Below, piece after piece: positions 1 through 5,259 of a stretch of 5,259 nucleotides of DNA (the first letter of the stretch is position 1; each line of letters opens with the position of its first letter). The position numbers and the translations under genes are program-made. Source of the stretch: an uncultured Lachnospiraceae bacterium (GTDB taxonomy: Bacteria; Bacillota; Clostridia; Lachnospirales; Lachnospiraceae); NCBI GenBank assembly GCA_946409475.1, contig CAMJWQ010000251.1, positions 1-5,259 on the forward strand, given 5' to 3'. The notes beneath the pieces were generated by a model. That model was not told where the DNA came from and ran no database searches. It saw only the letters and a list, made by a program, of their open reading frames with translations.

Positions 1-798
1 GATCTTAGGTCCTGTGATGTAATCCCCGTATTCAGCCGTATTGGAAATGGAATAGCGCATTCCTGCAAAACCGCTTTCGTTAATTAAATCCACAATTAAT
101 TTCATTTCATGGATACATTCAAAATAAGCACTTTCCGGTTCATATCCGGCTTCTACCAAAACCTCAAAGCCGCATTTCATAAGAGCCGTAACTCCGCCGC
201 ATAATACGGCCTGTTCACCGAATAAATCCGTTTCCGTTTCTTCTCTGAAGGTCGTTTCCAATACTCCTGCTCTGGCACCGCCGATTGCCAATGCATAAGC
301 AAGACCCATATCATGTGCCTTACCTGTTGCATCCTGATATATGGCAATAAGACAGGGAACACCTTTTCCCTCCTGATACTGGCTTCTTACCGTATGTCCG
401 GGTCCCTTGGGAGCAATCATAACAACATCAATGTCTTTAGGCGGGATAATCTGTCCGAAATGAATGGCAAAACCGTGGGCAAACATTAACATATTTCCCG
501 CTTCCAAATTAGGTTCAATGGATTCCTTATACATTTTTGCCTGCTTTTCATCATTAATAAGAATCATGATGATATCCGCTTTTTTTGCAGCCTCCGCTGC
601 CGTATATACTTCAAATCCCTGTGCAACGGCCTTTGCCCATGATTTACTTCCTTCATACAGACCAATAATGACATTGGCACCGGATTCCTTAGCATTTAAT
701 GCATGTGCATGTCCCTGACTTCCGTAACCGATTACGGCAATTGTTTTTCCCTCCAATAAAGAAAGATTACAATCTTCCTGATAATAAATTTTAGCCAT
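1..798 (-). CDS. ilvC: Ketol-acid reductoisomerase (NADP+), class I, 3'-truncated by window edge
   Basis: Second common step of valine/isoleucine synthesis: Mg-dependent isomerisation and NADPH reduction of acetolactate or acetohydroxybutyrate in the cytosol. Reading from the ATG at 798 gives 266 residues, open to the edge. The family is usually about 330-340 long, so some 65-70 C-terminal residues are missing. Visible: Rossmann motif GYGSQG at 24-29; cofactor loop GLYEGSKSW at 46-54, whose serines S51 and S53 fit NADPH 2'-phosphate binding; catalytic H108 in AHGFAIHFGQ; PKGPGHTVR at 131-139; metal ligands D191 and E195 (TDLFGEQ), E227 and E231 (ECIHEMK); substrate serine S252 (SISNTAEYGDY). 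No catalytic residue is lost. The start is fixed by AGGAGG at 807-812, 8 nt upstream. It follows ilvN by 210 bases on the same strand, the usual order. Identification is very secure. Confidence 0.97.
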   Translation of the reverse strand, partial: MAKIYYQEDCNLSLLEGKTIAVIGYGSQGHAHALNAKESGANVIIGLYEGSKSWAKAVAQGFEVYTAAEAAKKADIIMILINDEKQAKMYKESIEPNLEAGNMLMFAHGFAIHFGQIIPPKDIDVVMIAPKGPGHTVRSQYQEGKGVPCLIAIYQDATGKAHDMGLAYALAIGGARAGVLETTFREETETDLFGEQAVLCGGVTALMKCGFEVLVEAGYEPESAYFECIHEMKLIVDLINESGFAGMRYSISNTAEYGDYITGPKI

Positions 799-1008
799 TT
801 TCTTTTCCTCCTATAAATTTTACATCATATTTTTATGTTCATTGACTTAATGGTATCACAATCTGCCTTATAAAACTAATATATATTATATATAGCTATT
901 ATAAATTATAGTTATACTTTAAACTACTATTCCCAATATTATCATACTTAAAATCAAATGTGACCATGGGCATGGTCAGAACCGCAAAGAAACTATAAAA
1001 AATGCTTC
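799..1008 (-). other. AT-rich ilvN-ilvC intergenic region
   Basis: This is a 210-base gap with no recognisable gene. The ilvC ribosome binding site AGGAGG lies at 807-812. The middle (about 872-925) is almost pure A/T with several TATAAT-like hexamers and the 12-bp palindrome TAATATATATTA at 877-888. This could hold an internal ilvC promoter, but no -35 with proper spacing is convincing. No hairpin followed by a T-run is seen, so read-through from ilvN into ilvC is likely. A separate dyad lies at 961-978. Confidence 0.5.
961..978. repeat. Perfect dyad TGACCATG-2nt-CATGGTCA after ilvN
   Basis: An exact 8-bp inverted repeat with a 2-base centre lies about 30 bases downstream of the ilvN stop. 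As minus-strand RNA it could form a 6-7 bp stem, but the following bases (CATTTGATTTTAAG) are not a true U-run, so it is a poor terminator. It may be a protein-binding operator for ilvC, an RNA processing or stability hairpin, or chance. Only the symmetry is seen directly. Confidence 0.45.
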
Positions 1009-1554
1009 TTATTCCTTACTATTTTTATCTACAAGGGAATATACCTCTCCCTTTTCATCAAACATTTTTACATCTGCAATTCCTCTTGACAATCCTGTAA
1101 TGCCCGTTCTGGCAAGTTCTAAAATTTCGTAGCCCTCCAACAGGTTAATAAAGGCTTCCACCTTTGCCTGATTTCCCGTTAGCTCTATTATGAGAGCATC
1201 CTTTTGTACATCTACAATTTTTGCCCTGAAAATATCGGCGACGGAAATAATAGCCTGCCGGGATTTTTCGTTGGCAAGGACTTTGACCATGATTAACTCT
1301 CTGCAGACGGAATTATCCTCCTTCAGCTGTTTGATGTCAATAACATCCTCTAATTTCGCCAGCTGCTTTTCTATCTGTTCCAGTTCTGTTTGGTCCCCCT
1401 GGGCTACTACGGTTATTCTTGAATAACGGGGATCCGCCGTTACTCCCACCGTTAAACTGTCAATATTATAACCGCGCCGGCTGAATAGACCGGATATGCG
1501 GCTTAATACGCCGGAAGTATTATCCACTAATATGGACAGCACTATTTTTCTCAT
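1009..1554 (-). CDS. ilvN: Acetolactate synthase small (regulatory) subunit
   Basis: Regulatory subunit that activates the catalytic IlvB subunit and gives valine feedback inhibition in the first common step of branched-chain amino acid synthesis. It has 181 residues, slightly longer than the usual 160-175. An N-terminal ACT domain spans about 3-77, with the effector-site pattern DNTSGVLSRI (N12, G15) and GYNIDSLTVG (N30). These positions correspond to residues whose change gives valine resistance in the E. coli homologue, so feedback control is probably intact. A second ferredoxin-like domain runs about 85-160 and ends in the conserved ARTGITGLSRG (148-158). The ATG at 1554 follows AAAGGTGG, with GGTGGT at 1561-1566 and 6 nt spacing. 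Also called ilvH; the two names cannot be separated by sequence here. It has its own promoter and a structured leader, and ilvC follows. No ilvB is present in the window. Confidence 0.96.
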   Translation of the reverse strand: MRKIVLSILVDNTSGVLSRISGLFSRRGYNIDSLTVGVTADPRYSRITVVAQGDQTELEQIEKQLAKLEDVIDIKQLKEDNSVCRELIMVKVLANEKSRQAIISVADIFRAKIVDVQKDALIIELTGNQAKVEAFINLLEGYEILELARTGITGLSRGIADVKMFDEKGEVYSLVDKNSKE

Positions 1555-1576
1555 AACAATACCACCTTTTTCATGA

Positions 1577-1644
1577 TTTTGATTTACAGGAAAATCACAG
1601 GCTTTAACACATTATAGCAACAAGGTCTTTCCTATAAATCAAAA
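1577..1644 (-). repeat. 17-bp inverted repeat in the ilvN leader
   Basis: Arms 1628-1644 and 1577-1593 read on the minus strand as TTTTGATTTATAGGAAA and TTTCCTGTAAATCAAAA. They pair over all 17 positions in RNA, with one G-U and no true mismatch, around a loop of 34 nt. The stem lies between the leader terminator and the ilvN ribosome binding site, which it does not cover. Its 5' arm overlaps the end of the terminator's T-rich tail. It could be an RNA stem in the leader or, as DNA, an operator. No known motif is recognised. Confidence 0.7.
1611..1619 (-). promoter_or_regulatory. Possible second ilvN promoter (extended -10)
   Basis: The minus strand reads TGCTATAAT, a perfect TGnTATAAT extended -10, inside the loop of the leader inverted repeat. 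No good -35 is found at 16-18 bp (TTGATT is 20 bp away). If used, transcription would start near 1604, after the leader terminator, giving constitutive ilvN expression with a UTR of about 50 nt. The hexamer match is seen directly; activity is inferred. Confidence 0.4.
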
Positions 1645-1668
1645 ATAAACCTCGCCGTAAAGACGAGG
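1641..1668 (-). terminator. Intrinsic terminator / attenuator in the ilvN leader
   Basis: The minus-strand RNA CCUCGUC-UUUAC-GGCGAGG (1668 to 1650) makes a 7-bp GC-rich stem (one U-G) with a 5-nt loop, followed directly by UUUAUUUUUG. It lies downstream of the TTGACA promoter and about 95 bases before the ilvN start, so it would stop leader transcripts unless prevented. It is also the only convincing terminator after metH and may end read-through from that gene. Confidence 0.75.
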
Positions 1669-1690
1669 TAATAGAAGACGACTTCGTCCT
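1660..1690 (-). promoter_or_regulatory. Candidate antiterminator pairing upstream of the ilvN terminator
   Basis: The heptamer TCGTCTT occurs twice on the minus strand, at 1675-1681 and at 1660-1666; the second copy covers most of the terminator's 5' arm. AGGACGA at 1684-1690 can pair with either copy. Pairing with the near copy makes the small hairpin AGGACG-AAGU-CGUCUU and leaves the terminator free. Pairing with the far copy (7 bp, one G-U) would block it. The complementarity is seen directly; the switch is inferred. There is no start codon with a ribosome binding site and no run of Ile, Leu or Val codons before it. Confidence 0.45.
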
Positions 1691-1712
1691 AAACTGTATG
1701 TAATTGCTTTTT

Positions 1713-1741
1713 ATTCTAACAAGATTTCATTTTTTTGTCAA
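1713..1741 (-). promoter_or_regulatory. Sigma-A promoter of the ilvN operon
   Basis: The minus strand has TTGACA (1736-1741), a 17-bp spacer and TAGAAT (1713-1718), a perfect -35 and a -10 with one change from TATAAT. The expected start is near 1706, giving a leader of about 150 nt before the ilvN ATG. It begins about 50 bases after the metH stop, so ilvN-ilvC form a unit separate from metF-metH. Confidence 0.85.
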
Positions 1742-1790
1742 TATTTAAACGAAGGACCTGTTCCGTAAAATAACCGGGGAATGCGGATTT

Positions 1791-4226
1791 TCACTGCTCC
1801 AGCCCTAATAAATGGTGAACCAGCTTAACAGCGTCGGCCGCATCCTTAGAATAGCCGTCTGCTCCGATTTCATCGGCATAATCCTGCGTAATGACCGCCC
1901 CGCCGATAATGATTTTGGAATCCAGTTCTTTTTCTCTTGCAGAATGAATGACATTCCTCATTTCCTGCATGGTGGTTGTCATTAAGGCGGAAAGGGCAAT
2001 GACCTTTGCCTTTTCCCGAATTGCGGCTTCAATGATTACTTCCTTCTTTACATCCTTTCCAAGATCTATAATACGAAAGCCATAATTTTTCAGCATCAGA
2101 GCCACCAGATTTTTTCCGATATCATGGATATCCCCTTCCACCGTAGCAATTACGATAGCGGCTTTCTCCTGCTCCTTATCATCACCGGCAAGCAGCGGCT
2201 CCAAATATTCAATGGCGGCTTTCATAGCCTCTGCACTGGCTATTAACTGGGGCAGGAAATATTTCTGCTTATCAAATAAATCTCCTACCTGATTAATGGC
2301 AGGAATTAAAATCTGATCAACAATAAAAGACGGCCTGCCGCCATGAGCCAGACAGGATTTGACCTCTGTAAGAATTCCTTTTTTATTTCCCTTTAATACG
2401 GAATCGTATATCTTATCCTCTATTTTAATTTCCTGCTTAACCGTTACGTCAGCTGGCTCCTGCCGGCTGTCCTTCCTGTTCTTCCATTGCTGTATCCTGT
2501 TAATATATGCCATACCGGCGTCTTTTTTATTCAGCAACAGATCAGTGGCAAAGGCCGAGTGTACCAAAAGCTCCTGAGAAGGATTGGCAATTGCCATAGT
2601 AAGCCCGGATTGAATGGCCAGGTTTAAGAAGGCAGCGTTAACATACGTTCTTTCCGGTAAACCAAATGAAATATTAGAAAGTCCTATGACCGTGGCAAGG
2701 GAAAGCTTTTCTTTGCAATAGGCTATGGTATCCAAGGTTTCCAATGCCGCTTTCGGATTAGCTCCCACCGTTGTGACCAGGCCGTCTACTACAATATCTT
2801 CCTTCGACATGCCCATTTCCGCCGCATGCTTTAAAATAGTTCTTATGATTTCATTTTTTTCATCTGCGGCAGCCGGTAAGCCTTCGTCCGACAGAGGAAG
2901 AAGGATAAAAGCGGCTCCATATTGCTTCACAATGGGGAGCAGCCGGTTAATCTTATCTGCTTCCAGGGATATGGAATTTACCAGGGCTCTTCCCGGATAT
3001 CTGCGCAGAACAGCCTCTAACACATCGACATGGCTGGAATCAAAGCATAAGGGAAGATTGACTCTTTGCACAATCTCCTCCATGGCTGTAAGCATGGTCT
3101 GCTTTTCGTCTATGCCGCTCATTCCCACATTCACATCTAATAGGGAAGCCCCGCATTCCTTTTGCTGTATGGCAAATTCCACAATCATCTCATAATTTTG
3201 ATTTCGGAGCTCCTCCTGCAGCTTTTTCTTGCCGGTGGGATTGATACGTTCTCCTATGACCATAAATCTGCCGTCTAAAGGAATCTCTAACACATTCTGT
3301 TCCGAGGAAAGACATCTTTTTTTTCTCTCTAATGCCGGTATGGTCTCATTATTCTTCGTTTCCTTTACCAATTCAGCGATATAGGCCGGCGTAGTACCGC
3401 AGCAGCCTCCCACCAGATTAGCACCCGCCCGAATCATTTCCTTCATATGCCGGACAAAGGTATCCTTCTCCATATCGTAGACCGTTTCCCCTGTTTCGGT
3501 CAAACCGGGAAGGCCTGCATTAGGCTTTGCAATAATAGGCACTGTGGCATATTTTTTCATGGATTTTATAAAAGGAATCATCTGATCCGGACCTGCCGAA
3601 CAGTTGACACCTACGGCATCAGCACCCAGCTCTTGAAGCACCACGACAGCCGCTTCAGGAGCTGTTCCGTAAAGTGTTCTGCCGTCTCCTTCAAAGGTTA
3701 ACGTAATCATTACGGGTAAATCACAGGTTTCTTTTGCAGCAATAAGGGCGGCTCTGCTCTCTTGCAGGCTCAGCATGGTTTCAATAATGAGAAGATCCAC
3801 TCCGGCTTCTGCCAAAATGCCGATTTGTTCTTTATAGACCGTTACCAATTCCTCAAAATCCATAGCACCCATAGGCTTTAGCTGCCGGCCTGTCATAGTC
3901 AGGTCACCTGCAACAAAAGCCTTTCCCTTAGCGGCTTCCTTCGAGATATCCACTAATTCCCTATTGATTTTTCCTATATCCTTTTCTAAGCCATACTCTT
4001 CTAATTTAATGCGGTTTGCCGTAAAGGTCGGGGCATATAAAATCTGACTGCCGGCCCTAACATACTCCCTTTGCAGAGTCAGCATTATATCCCTGTTTTC
4101 CAGAATCCATTTTTCCGGACACACATTTTTGGGCATACCCCGTTTCTGGAGATTTGAGCCGGTTGCACCATCTAAAAAGACGGGCTTATTACTTTCTAAG
4201 AGCTGTAAGAATTCTTTCCTTGTCAT
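1791..4226 (-). CDS. metH: Cobalamin-dependent methionine synthase, short form without activation domain
   Basis: Transfers the methyl group of 5-methyl-THF through cobalamin to homocysteine, giving methionine and THF. It has 811 residues. The homocysteine-binding barrel spans about 5-295, with zinc ligands C209 (GVNCSAGP) and C275-C276 (GGCCGTTP). The pterin-binding barrel runs about 320-575 (GERINPTG from 325; D364 and N366 in LLDVNVG; FDSS at 395-398; NSIS at 417-420). The helical cap is at about 600-685 and the B12 Rossmann domain at about 689-811, with DIHDIG (D699, H701 lower ligand, G704) and SALMTTT (746-752). It stops there: the AdoMet-binding reactivation domain of long MetH (about 1,200 residues) is absent, as in the Thermotoga-type enzyme. 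A TTG at 4274 would add 16 residues but has no ribosome binding site. The ATG at 4226 is chosen because AAGGAGA (4235-4241) lies just upstream. It follows the metF remnant. Confidence 0.95.
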   Translation of the reverse strand: MTRKEFLQLLESNKPVFLDGATGSNLQKRGMPKNVCPEKWILENRDIMLTLQREYVRAGSQILYAPTFTANRIKLEEYGLEKDIGKINRELVDISKEAAKGKAFVAGDLTMTGRQLKPMGAMDFEELVTVYKEQIGILAEAGVDLLIIETMLSLQESRAALIAAKETCDLPVMITLTFEGDGRTLYGTAPEAAVVVLQELGADAVGVNCSAGPDQMIPFIKSMKKYATVPIIAKPNAGLPGLTETGETVYDMEKDTFVRHMKEMIRAGANLVGGCCGTTPAYIAELVKETKNNETIPALERKKRCLSSEQNVLEIPLDGRFMVIGERINPTGKKKLQEELRNQNYEMIVEFAIQQKECGASLLDVNVGMSGIDEKQTMLTAMEEIVQRVNLPLCFDSSHVDVLEAVLRRYPGRALVNSISLEADKINRLLPIVKQYGAAFILLPLSDEGLPAAADEKNEIIRTILKHAAEMGMSKEDIVVDGLVTTVGANPKAALETLDTIAYCKEKLSLATVIGLSNISFGLPERTYVNAAFLNLAIQSGLTMAIANPSQELLVHSAFATDLLLNKKDAGMAYINRIQQWKNRKDSRQEPADVTVKQEIKIEDKIYDSVLKGNKKGILTEVKSCLAHGGRPSFIVDQILIPAINQVGDLFDKQKYFLPQLIASAEAMKAAIEYLEPLLAGDDKEQEKAAIVIATVEGDIHDIGKNLVALMLKNYGFRIIDLGKDVKKEVIIEAAIREKAKVIALSALMTTTMQEMRNVIHSAREKELDSKIIIGGAVITQDYADEIGADGYSKDAADAVKLVHHLLGLEQ

Positions 4227-4389
4227 ATCCGTTCTCTCCTTCTTAAATTCCAGTACTGTGCCGTTATTCACCAAAGCTCACGCAACGCAGCACCGGTTAT
4301 CTGCCTCTGTCACTTTTACAGCGGCATATCCGTCATGCCGTACATTTTAATGCTTTGGGGCTTTTCCTGCTATTCATATACTTTGCTGC
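4227..4389 (-). other. metF-metH spacer
   Basis: These 163 bases carry the metH ribosome binding site (4235-4241) and otherwise only short frames. None is long enough, or preceded by a ribosome binding site, to call a gene. No terminator or promoter is convincing, so metH is probably co-transcribed with the region to its right. Confidence 0.5.
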
Positions 4390-4530
4390 CTACCGGTCTT
4401 CAGGCTTTCCGATTATGGCCTCCACCAGATGTACCCGATTGAAGGGCAGCATAAAATAATAACCGTCGGCTATGGAATCCAGCCTTGCAATAAGATTCTT
4501 CGAAGCCATGATACCGACCCTCTCTCCTTC
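4390..4530 (-). other. Displaced C-terminal MetF fragment in a shifted frame
   Basis: In the frame whose first codon after the break is GAA at 4528-4530, the minus strand encodes 46 residues and a TAG. It begins EGERVGIMASKNLIARLD and contains ADGYYFMLPFNRVHLVEAII. This resembles the last helix and strand of the MTHFR barrel (compare GIYLITPFLR near the end of Bacillus-type enzymes, from memory). One base separates its first codon from the CTG of GIMPL, so the lost length must be 3n-1 bases. It overlaps the arginine-rich tail of the longer ORF and is the more credible coding frame here. Confidence 0.75.
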
Positions 4531-5190
4531 TCAGGGGCATAATGCCGCATAATATTTTTGCATCCGCTTTCTTTTTAATATACATTATTTTTTCAATATC
4601 CTCTGTCGAAAATATAGGCTGCGTTAAGAAATAGGAAGCTCCTGCCGCTATTTTTTTCTTCATACGCTCTATTTCAAAATCCAGATTGGTACGATTGTAA
4701 TTTAACGCACCGCCGTAATAAATAGGATCCTCGGAAAAATGCTCCTCATTCATTTCTTTCACAAATTCCATAAGCTTTATGGAATTAAAATCAAATACTC
4801 CGGTAATATCCATACGGTCATTACTGGGTATCGGGTCTCCCGTAACCAATAGCAAATTGCGGATATGGTTTAAATACCCTCCCAGTATTCCCGCACGCAT
4901 ACCAATCATATTCTTATCCCTGCAGGCAATATGAGGCATAACGGATGCCCCGACTTCATGGAGCACTTTAATCCCCATGGATATGGAGTCCACTCTTCCT
5001 CTGCCCATAGGGGAATCGGCGAAGGTTATCATATCTATCTTCTGTGCTTTTAAAATATTGGCACATTCCATGATACGTTCGGATCTTGCATCGTAGGGCG
5101 GATCCAGTTCTACTGCGATTACTTTTTTTCCGGCTTTCATTTTATTATAAAAAATATTTGTTTCTTCTCTTTTTATCTTCTTTATTTCCC

Positions 5191-5216
5191 TTCCGGTTCC
5201 TATAAAAGAACCGGAA
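5191..5216. repeat. 9-bp perfect inverted repeat inside the metF 5' part
   Basis: TTCCGGTTC (5191-5199) and GAACCGGAA (5208-5216) are exact complements around an 8-nt loop. On the plus strand the stem is followed by AAATTTTTG, resembling a weak terminator facing right; on the minus strand there is no T-run after it. It lies inside the open frame, encoding FSGSFIGTG, so it may be chance, an mRNA hairpin in a linker, or a sign that this part is really non-coding leader and metF starts later. Confidence 0.5.
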
Positions 5217-5259
5217 AAATTTTTGCGAAAATCCACCTCTTTTCTCACTTCTTCAATAT

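Larger units (their letters stand above)
4390..5259 (-). pseudogene. metF: Methylenetetrahydrofolate reductase domain, frame-broken and 5'-partial
   Basis: MetF reduces 5,10-methylene-THF to 5-methyl-THF with FAD and feeds MetH. Counting from a GTG at 5248, the frame shows AVELDPP (catalytic E47), HIACRDKN (106-113), TGDPIP (136-141, D138), YYGGALN, FLTQPIF (207-213, Q210) and GIMPL (235-239). After GIMPL, at 4532, the frame turns into an arginine-rich, unrelated tail ending at 4400, giving a 282-residue ORF. The genuine C-terminus continues in another frame (4390-4530). About 35-40 codons normally between GIMPL and EG are missing, so one deletion explains both. The frame is open through the right edge. 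The GTG has no visible ribosome binding site, so the true start may lie outside, perhaps as a fusion after a homocysteine methyltransferase domain. The ATG at 5140 would cut the first helix. Genuine pseudogene or assembly error is undecided. Confidence 0.82.

Noticed and set aside
46..54. Idea that the KARI cofactor loop prefers NADH because of its acidic residue (E49)
   Set aside because: The numbers given here are nucleotide positions only as a placeholder for residues 46-54 of IlvC (about 637-663). The loop GLYEGSKSW keeps both serines used for the NADPH phosphate and, as far as I recall, matches a known NADPH-type KARI (Slackia exigua), so nothing unusual is claimed.
934..1008. Short ATG frame (24 codons, MPMVTFDFKYDN...) in the ilvN-ilvC gap as a possible leader peptide
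   Set aside because: It has no ribosome binding site, is not enriched in Ile, Leu or Val codons, and no terminator follows it. It occurs because the dyad contains ATG.
1743..1766. Possible metH terminator (ACGGA...TTCGT hairpin on the minus strand)
   Set aside because: The stem has only 5 bp with a G-U pair and a large loop, and only three T follow before A-rich sequence. It is too weak to call; the hairpin at 1650-1668 is far better.
2725..3195. Plus-strand open frame of 156 codons, and other plus-strand frames across metH, ilvN and ilvC
   Set aside because: These lie wholly opposite well-conserved enzymes, have no ribosome binding sites, and their translations are serine-, cysteine- and phenylalanine-rich in the manner of antisense shadows.
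4227..4274. N-terminal extension of MetH from the TTG at 4274
   Set aside because: TTG is a rare start, no ribosome binding site precedes it, and the 16 extra residues are translated from the metH ribosome binding site region. The ATG at 4226 has a proper AAGGAGA.
4290..4375. Cysteine-containing frame in the metF-metH spacer (KCTA, stop, RICRCKS), considered as a relic of a MetH activation protein
   Set aside because: The match to a CxxCxxxxC pattern needs a stop codon read as cysteine. The frame is very short, and nothing else in the spacer supports the idea.

Overview
The window reads as ordinary chromosomal DNA of a low-to-moderate GC Firmicute. Lachnospiraceae or another Clostridia is most likely, judging from the protein sequences, the strong AGGAGG-type ribosome binding sites and the TTGACA/TAGAAT promoter. 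This placement is by recognition, not by a search. All genes lie on the minus strand, so transcription runs from right to left. I see no mobile element, tRNA, rRNA or CRISPR array.

Right part (about 1790-5259): one-carbon and methionine genes. A methylenetetrahydrofolate reductase (MetF) domain enters from the right edge. Its reading frame is broken after the GIMPL motif: the true C-terminal end (ADGYYFMLPFNR) is present but in another frame, and a stretch of about 35-40 codons is missing. It is annotated here as a probable metF pseudogene, or an assembly deletion. After a 163-base spacer comes a complete cobalamin-dependent methionine synthase (metH, 811 residues). It has the homocysteine, methyl-folate, cap and B12 domains but no C-terminal reactivation domain. 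MetF would make 5-methyl-THF and MetH would pass its methyl group to homocysteine.

Left part (1-1740): branched-chain amino acid genes. A near-consensus promoter just after metH drives a leader of about 150 nt, then ilvN/ilvH (acetolactate synthase regulatory subunit), a 210-base AT-rich gap, and ilvC (ketol-acid reductoisomerase), which is cut by the left edge. The leader holds a good intrinsic terminator with a competing upstream pairing, and then a 17-bp inverted repeat whose loop contains an extended -10 sequence. This suggests attenuation or a second promoter. No leader peptide or T-box motif is visible. The catalytic subunit gene ilvB is not in the window.

The items most worth checking are the broken metF and the ilvN leader. 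I do not see a new multi-gene system here.
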